A stretch of 64,000 nucleotides of DNA from Bacillus sp. X1(2014) (GTDB lineage: Bacteria > Bacillota > Bacilli > Bacillales_B > DSM-18226), in the NCBI RefSeq assembly GCF_007678255.1, contig NZ_VEED01000001.1, positions 124,001 to 188,000 of the forward strand, read 5' to 3'. The notes beneath the pieces are model-generated. The model was not told the origin of the DNA. It did not search any database and saw nothing but the letters and a program-made list of their open reading frames with translations. Below are positions 25,477 to 35,181 of this stretch, piece by piece (within the stretch, counting starts at the first letter, position 1; each line of letters starts with the position of its first letter). The position numbers and the translations under genes are program-made.

Positions 25477-25938
25477 TTATTGACCCTCATTTGATTCCTT
25501 CATATTATCCATATCCATTGTGTTCTTTCCATTAGCATCCTCAGGTTCACTCGGGGTCCCGACAACAAATTCCTTTTTAGGCATGTTGTGCATATCTCTA
25601 GCAGTAACATGTGAGATGATATAATACGTACCTTCTTGATTGAAAGCTTTTTCTAGGCGATAGATTCCATTCTCAGAATGTTTTATTTCCACTTTTTCAT
25701 GGGTGTCATTTTTCGCACGCCAAATCTCAAAGATAACTTCTGCATCCTCCACTTGATCTTTTCCCTGGGTTACCTTCGCTTCAAATGTGACTGGCTTGCC
25801 CAGTTCACCTGGATTGGGTTTAATGGACAAGTCTACTTCTACCATTTGCGGCAGATTATCCTCTTGATCTTTTTTATTACAAGACACAACAATATTTAAA
25901 CAAAGAACAATCACTAGAAAAACGAAAAACTTTTTCAA
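25477..25938 (-). CDS. FixH/YtkA-like lipoprotein
   Basis: 153 aa. A signal peptide with lipobox VVSC (Cys20) predicts membrane anchoring. The mature region (about 35-130) looks like a FixH/YtkA immunoglobulin-like domain: DLSIKPNPGELGKPVTFEAKV, then VIFEIWRAKN and GTYYIISHVTARDMH. The tail is Met/Asp/Asn-rich (NTMDMDNMKE), of a type that can bind copper, but this is inference. It follows the 92-aa gene by 12 nt, forming a probable two-gene operon. Confidence 0.75.
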   Translation of the reverse strand: MKKFFVFLVIVLCLNIVVSCNKKDQEDNLPQMVEVDLSIKPNPGELGKPVTFEAKVTQGKDQVEDAEVIFEIWRAKNDTHEKVEIKHSENGIYRLEKAFNQEGTYYIISHVTARDMHNMPKKEFVVGTPSEPEDANGKNTMDMDNMKESNEGQ

Positions 25939-25950
25939 AATCTCCCTCTC

Positions 25951-26229
25951 CTATCCTAATTCTTCCATCACTTTATTGTGAATTTTTATTAACAGCACCT
26001 TAGCTTCTAGCGAAACTGTTGAATCACTCACTCTTTTAATGGCAAAAAAATATTTCTCAAATTTGCTTTTTCTGATTCTCGGGTGTGAATTTTCATCGAG
26101 AAGTTCTCTTTTTATTGCTTCTATCAATGTCTCCTTACTGCTTTTCCCTATCGTATCAAGTAACCGATGATTCCAAATCAGCCGATATTCTTCTAATAAA
26201 TGATCAAAGGACACTTTTTCACTAGACAA
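25951..26229 (-). CDS. Uncharacterised small helical protein
   Basis: 92 aa if the TTG at 26229 is used, about 7 nt after AAGGGGGGA; a TTG at 26235 touches that site. The product is predicted all-helical and charged (HLLEEYRLIWNHRLLDTIG, KETLIEAIKRELL, LLIKIHNKVMEELG). No cysteine pair, membrane segment or recognised domain. Co-directional with the FixH-like lipoprotein, 12 nt apart. Function unknown. Confidence 0.6.
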   Translation of the reverse strand: MSSEKVSFDHLLEEYRLIWNHRLLDTIGKSSKETLIEAIKRELLDENSHPRIRKSKFEKYFFAIKRVSDSTVSLEAKVLLIKIHNKVMEELG

Positions 26230-26329
26230 AAACAATCCCCCCTTTTTGTCTTCACTTGCATTGTTACATATTTACTTACCACATTGCAAAAAATAACTTT
26301 TAACAACACCAAGGAAGGAGAATCCTAAG

Positions 26330-26575
26330 ATGTCAACACCTTATAAATGTCCAAATTGCAAGACGAATCGCAGCCGTTTTAATGTGATTCAACAAGTATC
26401 TCATTCTGTTAAACTTGACCCACAATCAGGGGCCGTGATTAAAGAGTATGCTGAAAACGATTTAGAGCCCTTTCATCTCCCTTACAATGGCCCCGATTAT
26501 CGAATACAATGCGGTGCTTGCGGGTTAATAGAGGATGAACGTACCTTTATCAAATTTGGAGAACAGCCGTTATAG
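26330..26575 (+). CDS. Small zinc-ribbon protein
   Basis: 81 aa behind AAGGAGAATCCTAAG. One treble-clef or zinc-ribbon site is formed by YKCPNCKTN near the N terminus and [12 protein letters not shown] near residue 62. The middle contains a [14 protein letters not shown] strand pair. Similar short proteins are widespread in Bacilli, sometimes misannotated as DNA alkylation repair proteins. No function can be deduced. Divergent from the small helical protein and followed by a terminator. Confidence 0.7.
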   Translation: MSTPYKCPNCKTNRSRFNVIQQVSHSVKLDPQSGAVIKEYAENDLEPFHLPYNGPDYRIQCGACGLIEDERTFIKFGEQPL

Positions 26576-26589
26576 CCTCACCCTCAAAC

Positions 26590-26631
26590 AAAAACATCCC
26601 CAATTGGAGTGTCCAATATGAGGATGTTTTT
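26590..26631. terminator. Bidirectional terminator
   Basis: AAAAACATCC/GGATGTTTTT outer stem with an inner ATTGG/CCAAT helix between convergent genes. Confidence 0.75.
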
Positions 26632-26640
26632 GTTTTGTTA

Positions 26641-27459
26641 TTAAAGTTTATTTTCCTTAAGAAATTCCTGTGAATCCACTTTCCAAGCGTCCAGCGGTGA
26701 AAATCTAATCAGGTGAATGTCTCCCCTAAAGGTTTGTCTGCCTCTATTTTTAATATACCAGTCAATTTCCACGGGTACGTCCAAACTGAGTTCTTCCGTT
26801 AAATCCTCTGCTGGGAGTAATTCGATTCGAGACAGTCTAATATTTTCAACATTTTCTAAAATGGGCTTCCAATTAATTTTTTGCAGTGAGGCTTGTGATG
26901 TAATTTGGCGGTCTTGCTGCTTAAATCCTGCTACATAGGCATTTATTACTTCATAGGGATTCGCTTTACCTAAATACTGATTTAATTTCCCTGAAGCTTT
27001 CAGTACCATAAGCATATGCGACAAGTCCATTGAGTTCGTTCGATGGGTGGTACTGCCATAAAAATGAATACAAAAGTGTCCTGGAAAGTTATTCTGCAGT
27101 GCACCCGCACCATGGGGCATCCCGTGCATGGAACCCGCAATCCATTGATCCTTATGAATAACAATGATGGCCCTGCGTTTCCAGCTCCATTTGCCCCCGT
27201 ATATTCTTTTCATGATCTTAGTATCCTTGGTGGTTAAGGGTTGGACGTCCGCATGGTGGCTCCCCGCCCGTCTTTGCACTTTAAACTTTTTACCCGTTTC
27301 TACATCCAAAACAGTAAATTTTGTGTATTTAGGCAGAATTTGATTAACTTCTTTCCAGTTCAACATCTCAATTTTATAACTAATGGTTGATGCTGCTTTA
27401 ACCTCTTGACCATTTAGGAGGATATGTATTAATACAAAAAAAATAACTACCCTCTTCAT
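26641..27459 (-). CDS. Secreted protein of unknown function, possible cell-wall enzyme
   Basis: 272 aa with a Sec signal peptide (cleavage likely after VKA, residue 22). The mature protein has two striking His-rich blocks: RRAGSHHADVQPLT (about 63-76) and SMHGMPHGAG followed by FPGHFCIHFYGSTTH (about 110-140). The single Cys next to His recalls the L,D-transpeptidase/YkuD active site (SHGCxR) only loosely, and the spacing differs. Hence a peptidoglycan role is possible but not shown. Two ribosome-site-like AGGAGG motifs precede the start. Monocistronic. Confidence 0.65.
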   Translation of the reverse strand: MKRVVIFFVLIHILLNGQEVKAASTISYKIEMLNWKEVNQILPKYTKFTVLDVETGKKFKVQRRAGSHHADVQPLTTKDTKIMKRIYGGKWSWKRRAIIVIHKDQWIAGSMHGMPHGAGALQNNFPGHFCIHFYGSTTHRTNSMDLSHMLMVLKASGKLNQYLGKANPYEVINAYVAGFKQQDRQITSQASLQKINWKPILENVENIRLSRIELLPAEDLTEELSLDVPVEIDWYIKNRGRQTFRGDIHLIRFSPLDAWKVDSQEFLKENKL

Positions 27460-27547
27460 CGCATCCTCCTTTTAAAAAATAAACTTTGCCACATTAAAAG
27501 AGTTACCTGAAGAGGAAATTATCATTCATTCAATCCCGTTATTTTTG

Positions 27548-28453
27548 TTATTTCTCAAGATTTTCTAATTGCGTTTTAATTCCGGTCCAATCAATACTCT
27601 CACCGATAAAGACAAGGTTTAATGGCATATTCATATCCTCTTTCAAATATAACGGCATACCATAAGAAAATTGAAATAAAAAAGGGAGCTTCGAAAAACC
27701 AAACTTAACATACCCTTTAATACGGTAAATTGTATCAGGCAGCTTTTTTAAAAAATCCTCAAATTCAGTTTGGCTAATCGCCGATTCGAATTGGTATACA
27801 AATGTCGTTAAATTAAGATGGGTTGGCTGGGCAACCTTTTCAACTGAAACAGAAAGCTTTCGCAACTGGTCAATAGAAACCTGTGAAAAATTAGTTAAAA
27901 GGCATCTTGCATTCGGATTAATCGACTGAATTTCAAAAGTGATCTGCGCTTGCTCACTCTCTGTTAATTCATTCAACTTGTTAACAAGAATGTAGTCCGC
28001 ATGTCTCACCTGCTCAAGTACCAATTGCTGAAGTTGTGGACTTAATGATTTTCGAACTAACCATCTTGTGCCATCGACGGTGGTGATTATCCCCTTTATG
28101 ATTAATTTATCTGCAAATAAGGGAGAAAGAATCGCATCTAACACCTCCACAGGGTGTGCAGCCCCGGTAGTCTCGATGTAGATCACTTCTGGCTCTTTCT
28201 CAACCAATAGAGCTTGCATTTGGGCTTCAAGCTTATCCTGAATGGAACAGCAAATACAACCGCCCAGCAGTTCTTTTAAAGTAACATCTTCCTCGTCGAC
28301 TACATCAGAATCAATAGAGACCTTACCTAATTCATTCATTATGACTGCTGTTTTTCTTCCTGTTCCATGCTCATCCTCTAATAATTGTTTAAGAAGGCTG
28401 GTTTTCCCGCTCCCTAAAAAACCGGATAAAATATAAACCTCAGCTTTTTTCAT
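27548..28453 (-). CDS. CobW/P47K-family GTPase metallochaperone
   Basis: 301 aa from ATG 28453, preceded by GAAAGGG. GTP-binding motifs are GFLGSGKTSLL (Walker A), ETTGAAHP (switch/Walker B) and NKLNEL (base recognition, NKxD variant). The COG0523 metal motif CxCC is present as GGCICCSIQDKL. Members deliver zinc or other metals to client proteins, often under Zur control. No Zur box was recognised upstream, so the metal is uncertain. The C-terminal CobW_C domain is about 195-300. Confidence 0.85.
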   Translation of the reverse strand: MKKAEVYILSGFLGSGKTSLLKQLLEDEHGTGRKTAVIMNELGKVSIDSDVVDEEDVTLKELLGGCICCSIQDKLEAQMQALLVEKEPEVIYIETTGAAHPVEVLDAILSPLFADKLIIKGIITTVDGTRWLVRKSLSPQLQQLVLEQVRHADYILVNKLNELTESEQAQITFEIQSINPNARCLLTNFSQVSIDQLRKLSVSVEKVAQPTHLNLTTFVYQFESAISQTEFEDFLKKLPDTIYRIKGYVKFGFSKLPFLFQFSYGMPLYLKEDMNMPLNLVFIGESIDWTGIKTQLENLEK

Positions 28454-28490
28454 TGTAGTATCCCTTTCCATTGTTCATAGATGGCAATCT

Positions 28491-28524
28491 AAAAAATGGA
28501 CCCAACTTCAAAGGAAGTCGGGCC
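28491..28524 (-). terminator. Terminator of the S41 protease gene
   Basis: Stem GGCCCGACTTC/GAAGTTGGGTCC with loop CTTT and a T6 run on the minus strand. Confidence 0.85.
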
Positions 28525-28532
28525 GCTAACGT

Positions 28533-30044
28533 TTATTTCATCGTTCCTTTTAATACTTTGATCGCCTCTTGCATTTGTGTATCATTGTTTTTAATTTTGT
28601 CTCTTAATAAGTCCATTAATTTCAAGGTAGAATCGCCTTTTAGAATTCCATTAGCTGGCAGCTTATTAGCTTTTTGGAAAGCTGTGACGGCAGCTTTTGT
28701 CTTTTTATCAAAGAATCCGTCTGTCCGGCCTGGGTTATATCCAACTGCTTTTAACATTTTCTGGGCAGTTTGAACTTCTGTTCCCGAACTAGATTGTTTT
28801 AGTTCCTTATCCGGATTAATGATTGTTAAGCTTGCATAATCAGGCAAGGCAACTGCCACATCTGGATTAATCCCCTTTTTATGGATCCAATTTCCGTTTG
28901 GTGTTAACCATTTAGCAGTTGTAAATTTAAGATTTGAACCATCCTTAAAGTCAGAAGCCGTTTGTACAGTTCCCTTCCCAAAAGACTTTTCTCCAACTAG
29001 TTTTACACCTGCAGATTCCTTTACAGCCCCTGCAAGGATTTCTGATGCACTAGCACTGCCTTTATCAATTAAGACAACTAATGGAAGATTTGGATTCCCA
29101 TCATTTTGCGACGGATACTCTTTAACCTTTCCATTACGATCTTCAACTTTTAAAATAAGTTTCCCTTTAGGAACAAACATGCTCGAAATCGAGATGGCCT
29201 GGTCTAATAGACCTCCTGGATTTTGACGCAAGTCTAATACGAGACCCTTCATACCTTTACCATTTAATTCATTGAGTTTTTCTACAAGTTCCTTTGCTGT
29301 ATTGCTTGAAAAACTGGTAATTTGAACCTTTGCAATTCCATCACCAACCATTTCACCATAAACCGTTTCAATCGGAATCTCATCTCTAATAATTGGGACT
29401 GTCATTGGTGCATCTGTTCCAGGTCGTTGGATGGACAACTCTACCTTCGTACCCTTTTTGCCACGAATCAGGGTTACTGCTTGAGTTGAATTCATGCCTT
29501 GAAGACTTTTTCCATTCACGGACATAATCATATCATTAGGTTTTAAGCCAGCTTTTTCAGCTGGAGAGCCTTTGATTGGAGAGACAATAACAATATGTCC
29601 GTCCTTTTCCTGAATTTCGGCACCTATTCCTTCAAACGAAGAAGAAATACTGCCATGAAAGCTTTCGGCTTCTTCATTGCTCATATAATCTGAATAAGGG
29701 TCATCCAGCGACTCAACCATTCCGTTTATTGCCCCATTAATGACCTTTTTTTGATCAATATCTTTGTAATAACCACTCTTCAATGTATCAAATGCTTCAT
29801 AAAGTTTAGTAAATTCTGGTCGTTCCGCTCCTACAGTGACTACCTTTTCTTCCCCGAACGCAAGTGCAAATGTTGTAATCCCCGCCGAAAGAAACACCAC
29901 CATAAACAATAGCATGATAAAATGAAATCTCTTTAATCGTATGTATCCGGTTTTGTTTTCGATTGCCTGATCTTGTTCCATATTGGTATCTTTCACTTTT
30001 TCTTGTCCAATTTTCTCATCTTCCAAAGCCTTCACCACTTTCAT
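28533..30044 (-). CDS. C-terminal processing protease CtpA/CtpB (S41)
   Basis: 503 aa. Order: short cytoplasmic tail, one membrane anchor (about 40-62), N-terminal helical cap, PDZ domain (about 115-190, GIGAEIQEKDGHIVIVSPI), S41 protease core with nucleophile Ser in GSASASEILAG and Lys in SFGKGTVQ, and a C-terminal peptidoglycan-binding domain (about 410-475, AQKMLKAVGYNPGRTDGFFD). In B. subtilis CtpB cleaves SpoIVFA to trigger sigma-K and CtpA is a paralogue; which one this is cannot be told here. Start choice among several Met/Val codons is uncertain. Confidence 0.9.
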   Translation of the reverse strand: MKVVKALEDEKIGQEKVKDTNMEQDQAIENKTGYIRLKRFHFIMLLFMVVFLSAGITTFALAFGEEKVVTVGAERPEFTKLYEAFDTLKSGYYKDIDQKKVINGAINGMVESLDDPYSDYMSNEEAESFHGSISSSFEGIGAEIQEKDGHIVIVSPIKGSPAEKAGLKPNDMIMSVNGKSLQGMNSTQAVTLIRGKKGTKVELSIQRPGTDAPMTVPIIRDEIPIETVYGEMVGDGIAKVQITSFSSNTAKELVEKLNELNGKGMKGLVLDLRQNPGGLLDQAISISSMFVPKGKLILKVEDRNGKVKEYPSQNDGNPNLPLVVLIDKGSASASEILAGAVKESAGVKLVGEKSFGKGTVQTASDFKDGSNLKFTTAKWLTPNGNWIHKKGINPDVAVALPDYASLTIINPDKELKQSSSGTEVQTAQKMLKAVGYNPGRTDGFFDKKTKAAVTAFQKANKLPANGILKGDSTLKLMDLLRDKIKNNDTQMQEAIKVLKGTMK

Positions 30045-30149
30045 TCACCATAAAAATTAACTCTTAGTGATTAGAATAACATCTTTTACTTAAAATTAAC
30101 AAAGAAAAGTTAATGAAAATAATAATATTCACAGGAAATCGATGTTCAC

Positions 30150-30180
30150 AAAAAAAGGCACCTACATAATAGTAAGTGCC
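30150..30180 (-). terminator. Terminator of copZ
   Basis: GGCACTTACTA/TGTAGGTGCC imperfect stem followed by seven T residues on the minus strand. Confidence 0.75.
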
Positions 30181-30188
30181 GTTCGTAT

Positions 30189-30395
30189 CTATTCTACATC
30201 ATAGCCTTGGTCTTCGACGGCTTCTTTTAGCTTTGTGACTGGGGCTTTGCTGGAATCATGACCTACTTCAACCTTGCCATCCTTTAGTGAAACATTTACT
30301 TCGCTTACCCCTTCAACATCTAGAAGTGCTGTTTTGACTGCTTTTTCACAATGTCCGCATGTCATTCCTGAAACCTGTAATGTTGTTTTCTCCAT
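30189..30395 (-). CDS. copZ: Copper chaperone CopZ
   Basis: 68-aa heavy-metal-associated domain protein with the Cu(I) site MTCGHC (Met11 to Cys16) and C-terminal DQGYDVE. Carries Cu(I) in the cytoplasm to CopA. It lies 21 nt after copA with its own GAGGTAAT ribosome site, so copA-copZ form an operon, the reverse of the B. subtilis copZ-copA order. Confidence 0.94.
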   Translation of the reverse strand: MEKTTLQVSGMTCGHCEKAVKTALLDVEGVSEVNVSLKDGKVEVGHDSSKAPVTKLKEAVEDQGYDVE

Positions 30396-30416
30396 GACGA
30401 TTACCTCACTTTTTTA

Positions 30417-32606
30417 TTATATATTCATTCTCTTCAATCGAAGGGAATTAGACACAACTGATACTGAACTAAATGCCATGGCTGCACCAGCAACCCATGG
30501 AGCCAACAATCCTAAGGCCGCTATCGGTATTCCCCCTGTATTGTATACAAGAGCCCAGAACAAATTTTGACGTATATTATGCATCGTTTTTTTACTTAAA
30601 GCCATTGCTTTTGGAATCAAGGTTAATTCTCCGCCAAGAATTGTTATATCCGCTGCTTCAATGGCCACATCTGTTCCAGTACCGATTGCAATTCCAATAT
30701 CCGCAACAGCAAGAGCTGGGGCATCATTGATGCCATCGCCAACCATCGCCACTTTAAGTCCTTTTGCCTGTAATTCTTTCACATGATTAGCCTTTTCCTC
30801 TGGCAGTACTTCCGCAATAACATGTGTGATTCCTACTTGATGTGCAATCGCCTTAGCGGTCCGCTCATTGTCACCGGTTAACATAAACACATCAATACCT
30901 AAATGAAGTAACTGCTGCACGGCTAATTTGGCTGTTTCTTTCACTGTATCAGCTACTGCAACCACACCGACGATCGTAGAATTTATAGCAATAAACATGG
31001 CTGTTTTTCCTTCGTTTTCTAAACGAGACAGATCTTTTTCTCCCGTTAAGCTGGCAATATTTTTAAGATTCATTAACTTTCGGGTGCCCACGAAAATTTC
31101 ATCATCGCCAATTTTCGCTTCAATTCCATAACCTGGTACAGCTTTAAACTGTTTAATAGGAAGAGTACTTGATCTTTTTTCGATCCCATATTTAACAATT
31201 GCTTCTGCTAATGGATGTTCTGAAGACTTCTCAGCGGATACAAGATATTGGAGAACTTTTTTCTCCTCTTCGTATGCAATAAAATCAGTCACCATAGGTT
31301 GTCCTTTTGTAATTGTGCCGGTTTTATCGAGGATGAGTGCATTGATTTTATGAGCTGTTTCTAAATGCTCTCCGCCTTTAAAGAGAATTCCCATTTCGGC
31401 TCCTTTCCCGGTTCCGACCATGATGGATGTCGGTGTAGCCAGGCCGAGTGCACATGGACAGGCAATCACAAGAACAGCTATTGCTGTTTCAAGTGCGGAA
31501 GAAAACTCACCAGGGCGCACAAAGAAATACCAGATCAAAAAGGTTATCAACGATACAGCGACAACAATTGGAACAAAATATCCTGAAATGGTATCAGCGA
31601 CACGTTGAATTGGCGCTTTGCTGCCTTGCGCTTCTTCGACAATTTTTATTATTCCAGCAAGTGCTGTGTCTTTACCCACTTTCACTGCTTTTATTGTCAA
31701 GGTTCCATTTTTATTAATGGTCGAACCTATGACAGTATCGCCCACAGCTTTTTCGACCGGGATCGATTCACCAGTTATCATGGATTCATCAACAGATGAT
31801 TGCCCTAAAGTTACTTCACCGTCAACGGGAATTTTTTCACCTGGTTTCACCAATAAAAAGTCGGAAACCTTCACTTCTTCAATAGGGATTTGCAATTGCT
31901 TCCCATCTCTGATCAATGTAGCTTCCTTTGCTTGGAGACTTAGCAATTTAGAAATGGCAATCGTAGTTTTCCCCTTTGCAATCGTTTCAAATAACTTTCC
32001 TAAAAGAATTAAAGTAATCAGCACGGCGCTAGTTTCAAAATAAAGATGCGGCATATAGGCCCGGTTTCCCATTGTTTTCACTCCTTCAGCAAGACTATAA
32101 AAATAGGCTGCAGAAGTTCCTAGAGTCACAAGAACATCCATATTTGCACTTTTATTTTTTAATGCTTTGAAAGCACCCACATAAAATTGCCCGCCAATAT
32201 AAAATTGAACAGGGGTTGCCAAAAGCAATTGAAACCAAGGATTCATCAATAAGTGTGGCATTGCCAATCCTAGGTCCACTGGAATATGAGCAAGCATCGT
32301 ATATAAAAGTGGAATAGACAAAATGACCGAAAGTAGAAACTTTCGTTTTTTCCGCTGCAATTCCTCCTCTTTATATTGCTGCTTTTGTTTTGCTTCATCA
32401 AATCGTGCACCGTAGCCAAGTTTTTCTATTCTAGCAATAATATCATTACTTGAAACTTGTTCAGTATCAAAAGAAATAGCGGCTGTCTCCATGGCCAAAT
32501 TGACATTTGCTTGTACACCGTCCATTTTATTTAGAACCTTTTCAATTCTGGTAGAACAGGCCGCACATGTCATTCCAGTAATATCTAATTTGAGCAGCTC
32601 TTTCAT
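30417..32606 (-). CDS. copA: Copper-exporting P1B-type ATPase CopA
   Basis: 729 aa from ATG 32606 behind GAGGTGATT. One N-terminal heavy-metal domain with MTCAACS (about 10-15) instead of the two found in B. subtilis CopA. Then eight membrane segments, the actuator TGES, membrane metal site CPC ([11 protein letters not shown]), phosphorylation motif DKTGT, the HP in SEHPLAEA and [11 protein letters not shown]. The CPC and the following YN...MAFSS residues fit Cu(I) transport. Expels excess copper. A possible CsoR operator overlaps its promoter. Confidence 0.95.
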   Translation of the reverse strand: MKELLKLDITGMTCAACSTRIEKVLNKMDGVQANVNLAMETAAISFDTEQVSSNDIIARIEKLGYGARFDEAKQKQQYKEEELQRKKRKFLLSVILSIPLLYTMLAHIPVDLGLAMPHLLMNPWFQLLLATPVQFYIGGQFYVGAFKALKNKSANMDVLVTLGTSAAYFYSLAEGVKTMGNRAYMPHLYFETSAVLITLILLGKLFETIAKGKTTIAISKLLSLQAKEATLIRDGKQLQIPIEEVKVSDFLLVKPGEKIPVDGEVTLGQSSVDESMITGESIPVEKAVGDTVIGSTINKNGTLTIKAVKVGKDTALAGIIKIVEEAQGSKAPIQRVADTISGYFVPIVVAVSLITFLIWYFFVRPGEFSSALETAIAVLVIACPCALGLATPTSIMVGTGKGAEMGILFKGGEHLETAHKINALILDKTGTITKGQPMVTDFIAYEEEKKVLQYLVSAEKSSEHPLAEAIVKYGIEKRSSTLPIKQFKAVPGYGIEAKIGDDEIFVGTRKLMNLKNIASLTGEKDLSRLENEGKTAMFIAINSTIVGVVAVADTVKETAKLAVQQLLHLGIDVFMLTGDNERTAKAIAHQVGITHVIAEVLPEEKANHVKELQAKGLKVAMVGDGINDAPALAVADIGIAIGTGTDVAIEAADITILGGELTLIPKAMALSKKTMHNIRQNLFWALVYNTGGIPIAALGLLAPWVAGAAMAFSSVSVVSNSLRLKRMNI

Positions 32607-32629
32607 TTTAATCACCTCTAATACTATAT

Positions 32630-32659
32630 ACAATACCCCCGGAACCTATATTTCGTCAA
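32630..32659 (-). promoter_or_regulatory. copA promoter with CsoR-like operator
   Basis: TTGACG (32659-32654), 18-nt spacer, TATTGT (32635-32630). Inside and beside the spacer, plus-strand ATACCCCCGGAACCTATA (32633-32650) resembles the interrupted G/C-tract dyads bound by CsoR. csoR itself is not in the window. Confidence 0.5.
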
Positions 32660-32790
32660 AGGAATAATTTCGAAATCATACTATTTTAATTTAAGTCTAT
32701 TTTAACCGCATTTCGATGATATTTGTCACAGAGAAGTATGTATTTTATTAATTCTCCATTTTGGTGGTGAGTTCCTGTTATTTACATAAA

Positions 32791-32821
32791 TTTAAAGCCT
32801 CATCCTATTTGGAAGAGGCTT
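32791..32821 (-). terminator. Terminator of deoD
   Basis: Stem AAGCCTCTTCC/GGATGAGGCTT with a 5-nt loop, 8 nt past the deoD stop. Confidence 0.8.
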
Positions 32822-32828
32822 GTGGTGA

Positions 32829-33533
32829 TTATTCCTTTATAGCTGCTTCTAATGCTACTTCAATCATATCGTTAAAAGTTAGCTGTCTTTCTTCAGCTGT
32901 CGTTTCTTCACCTGTTAGAATGTGATCACTAACAGTTAGAACCGAAAGTGCTTTACGGTCAAATTTAGCGGCCAAAGTATAAAGTGCTGTCGTTTCCATT
33001 TCAATCGCAAGAATTTGGTACTTAGCCCACTTTTCCAATTCTGCATTATCATTGTAAAACGAATCTGCTGTGAAAATATTTCCTACTTTCAGGTTAAGCC
33101 CTTTTGCTACCCCCGCATCATATGCCTTACGAAGTAAATCAAAGTTTGCTGTAGGGGCAAAATCGACATGACCAAAGGTAAGTCGATTCATATTTGAATC
33201 GGTAGAGCTGGTCATAGCCAGAATAACATCACGAACCTTTACATCTTTTTGAATTGCACCACACGTTCCTACACGAATTAGATTTTGGACATTATAGCTT
33301 TGCATCAATTCATTTATATAAATTGAGATGGAGGGTACGCCCATTCCAGTTCCTTGAACAGAAATTCGCTTTCCTTTATATGTCCCTGTAAAACCAAACA
33401 TATTCCGGACTTCATTGTAACATTTTGCATCTTCTAAAAAGTTTTCTGCAATATATTTTGCCCTTAGCGGATCTCCTGGCAGTAATACCGTCTCTGCTAT
33501 TTCGTTTTCTTTTGCACCGATATGTACACTCAT
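32829..33533 (-). CDS. deoD: Purine-nucleoside phosphorylase DeoD
   Basis: Phosphorolyses purine (deoxy)nucleosides to base and (deoxy)ribose 1-phosphate; hexameric type. 234 aa from ATG 33533 behind GGAGGATT. The phosphate-binding GDPLRAK, the VGTCGA segment, the substrate-binding EMET and the catalytic Asp in SDHILTG are all present. Its position beside yodL matches my memory of the B. subtilis deoD-yod region. Confidence 0.95.
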   Translation of the reverse strand: MSVHIGAKENEIAETVLLPGDPLRAKYIAENFLEDAKCYNEVRNMFGFTGTYKGKRISVQGTGMGVPSISIYINELMQSYNVQNLIRVGTCGAIQKDVKVRDVILAMTSSTDSNMNRLTFGHVDFAPTANFDLLRKAYDAGVAKGLNLKVGNIFTADSFYNDNAELEKWAKYQILAIEMETTALYTLAAKFDRKALSVLTVSDHILTGEETTAEERQLTFNDMIEVALEAAIKE

Positions 33534-33694
33534 TTTAAAATCCTCCAATCAAGAACTGCGCACAGTATTTAATGAATAAAACTGTATCATTGACAATATA
33601 TCATAAACATTTTCCAATGAAAAACACTGCAATGAAATAGACATGAATTTTTTAATTTGTGGGATGCTATTTTTAGATTGGAGGGAGATTATTC

Positions 33695-33823
33695 ATGGGT
33701 AAAAAACATCGAAGCCGTATTAATTCACCGAAGAAAAATAACCATATCCCTGCTGAGGCAATCGTAGCTGAACACGAAGCACATGCAAAAGAGCACAATG
33801 CAACAGGCGGTCGAAAACATTAA
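33695..33823 (+). CDS. Small basic protein, 42 aa
   Basis: ATG at 33695, eight bases after GGAGGG. The product is very basic and hydrophilic, starting MGKKHRSRINSPKKNN and ending ATGGRKH, with an AEHEAHAKEHNA stretch. Its size, composition and strong ribosome site recall the minor small acid-soluble spore proteins, but I cannot assign it to a named Ssp family. Followed by a strong terminator, as a monocistronic gene. Confidence 0.65.
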   Translation: MGKKHRSRINSPKKNNHIPAEAIVAEHEAHAKEHNATGGRKH

Positions 33824-33854
33824 AAAAAGCGGAATCATCCGTTTAGCAACGTAA

Positions 33855-33886
33855 AAAAAACCTAAGGAATTGTCCTTAGGTTTTTT
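33855..33886. terminator. Bidirectional terminator
   Basis: A perfect 14-bp stem AAAAAACCTAAGGA/TCCTTAGGTTTTTT between the 42-aa gene and yodL. Confidence 0.9.
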
Positions 33887-33890
33887 AGAG

Positions 33891-34202
33891 TTATAGGAGA
33901 ACGATTCTGTTTATAGGAAACCATCCACCAGGTTTTAATTGATAATAATGCTGGCCGCCGCGGCCTTCATCAATTAAAACGATATCTCCAGTGGAGAGAA
34001 ATCTTCCTTTATAATTTGCAGGAATTCTATCGGTCACATTAAAGCGGCTAAAGGTTTCCTCTAAGCACTTTTTACGGCTGGATGCTGGAACCATGGTCCG
34101 ATAAACCTCTTTATGACCCTTATGTTCCCGATACCTTGGAGTTTGAAAGATCGTTACATCATATTGCATACTAGCTCTTTTTGTTAATACCTTGATCATC
34201 AT
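33891..34202 (-). CDS. yodL: YodL-like protein
   Basis: 103 aa behind GGAGG; the second Met (34199) has slightly better spacing, so the start may be one codon shorter. The sequence YDVTIFQTPRYREHKGHKEVYR, FSRFNVTDRIP and GQHYYQLKPGGWFPINRI matches the YodL family. No catalytic motif; function unknown. Part of the conserved deoD-yodL-yozD-yodN-yozE-yokU neighbourhood. Confidence 0.85.
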   Translation of the reverse strand: MMIKVLTKRASMQYDVTIFQTPRYREHKGHKEVYRTMVPASSRKKCLEETFSRFNVTDRIPANYKGRFLSTGDIVLIDEGRGGQHYYQLKPGGWFPINRIVLL

Positions 34203-34361
34203 GAACCTCCAATTATTAGAATTTAATGTCTATTCTAATAATTAGCGATGGCGCCTGTCGATTCCTCCATAGAACTCCTACTTTTTTTGTCGAATAGCGC
34301 TTTTTTTATCCAGACAGGGAGTTTCTTGTGAAAATTTAGCGAATCAAGTTCTTGGAACGAT

Positions 34362-34390
34362 ATAAAAAATAGGACCATTTAGCCCTATTT
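34362..34390 (-). terminator. Terminator of spo0M
   Basis: AAATAGG/CCTATTT stem with a 10-nt loop and TTTA run past the spo0M stop. Confidence 0.6.
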
Positions 34391-34399
34391 CCTTCGCTT

Positions 34400-35170
34400 T
34401 TATGAATATCGTTGAATAACACTTTGAATTTTTTGTTGTAAATATGGGATATCTGCATTTGATACTGACAGGCGCACATTGGTCTCATCTGTCCCTAAAG
34501 CTTCCGAGAACAAGCCAGATAACCCTCTTGCACGCCTATCTACTTGAAACATAATATCGAGGCTTCCATTCCCTGATGGGAAGAAAACAACTTCTAATTC
34601 ATCTAGTTTGCCTCGAAATGCTCCTGAAGTTGGGACGAATTCAAATTCTTGAACAAATGGTAATCTTCCTCGTAATCGCCGAGGTGCTTCTTCACAATCG
34701 GCCTCACGAATTCTAAAGCCTAACTGATCAATGGCAGTAAACACAGCCGACATCAATGGGTTCGGAACAACTTTAAGATAATCTTTATCACTTGGGTCGA
34801 CACCGCCTTTAATATCAAGGCCTGTTGTTACCCAAACTTTTGACCTTCCAATGGAAAGTGGTGTATCGAAGGGAAGTTGAAAGGAAAATGGGATATCTTT
34901 TTTCTCATTGGGACGAATTTCAAAAGGAGTAGTCAATCTGAACCTATCAATAGCTGCAGTGACGGTATATTTTTTGTCATCTGACTCTCTTAAATAAGTG
35001 GTATTGAGGGTAAGATAAATCTCATCCACCTTCTGCTCCACCTTGCCGCCTTTAATTTCAACTACACCATTAACTGTCTCTCCTGGCATATAGGTATCTT
35101 TTTCAAGCTTTGTGTCCACAGCAGCAGACCCTATTCCTACACTGGCAAATACTTTGTTAAAAAAAGACAT
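34400..35170 (-). CDS. spo0M: Sporulation control protein Spo0M
   Basis: 256 aa, arrestin-like N-terminal beta-sandwich (about 1-130: DTYMPGETVNGVVEIKGG, PFSFQLPFDTPLS) and a C-terminal domain. Spo0M affects early sporulation and cell division in B. subtilis; its molecular role is unclear. The gene starts 11 nt after the kinase stop behind AGGAGGAA, so it is probably co-transcribed with the kinase and the 54-aa ORF upstream. Confidence 0.93.
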   Translation of the reverse strand: MSFFNKVFASVGIGSAAVDTKLEKDTYMPGETVNGVVEIKGGKVEQKVDEIYLTLNTTYLRESDDKKYTVTAAIDRFRLTTPFEIRPNEKKDIPFSFQLPFDTPLSIGRSKVWVTTGLDIKGGVDPSDKDYLKVVPNPLMSAVFTAIDQLGFRIREADCEEAPRRLRGRLPFVQEFEFVPTSGAFRGKLDELEVVFFPSGNGSLDIMFQVDRRARGLSGLFSEALGTDETNVRLSVSNADIPYLQQKIQSVIQRYS

Positions 35171-35181
35171 CGTTCTTCCTC

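Noticed and set aside
31365..32043. Several plus-strand open frames across copA
   Set aside because: Antisense shadows of a highly conserved gene, with no ribosome sites.
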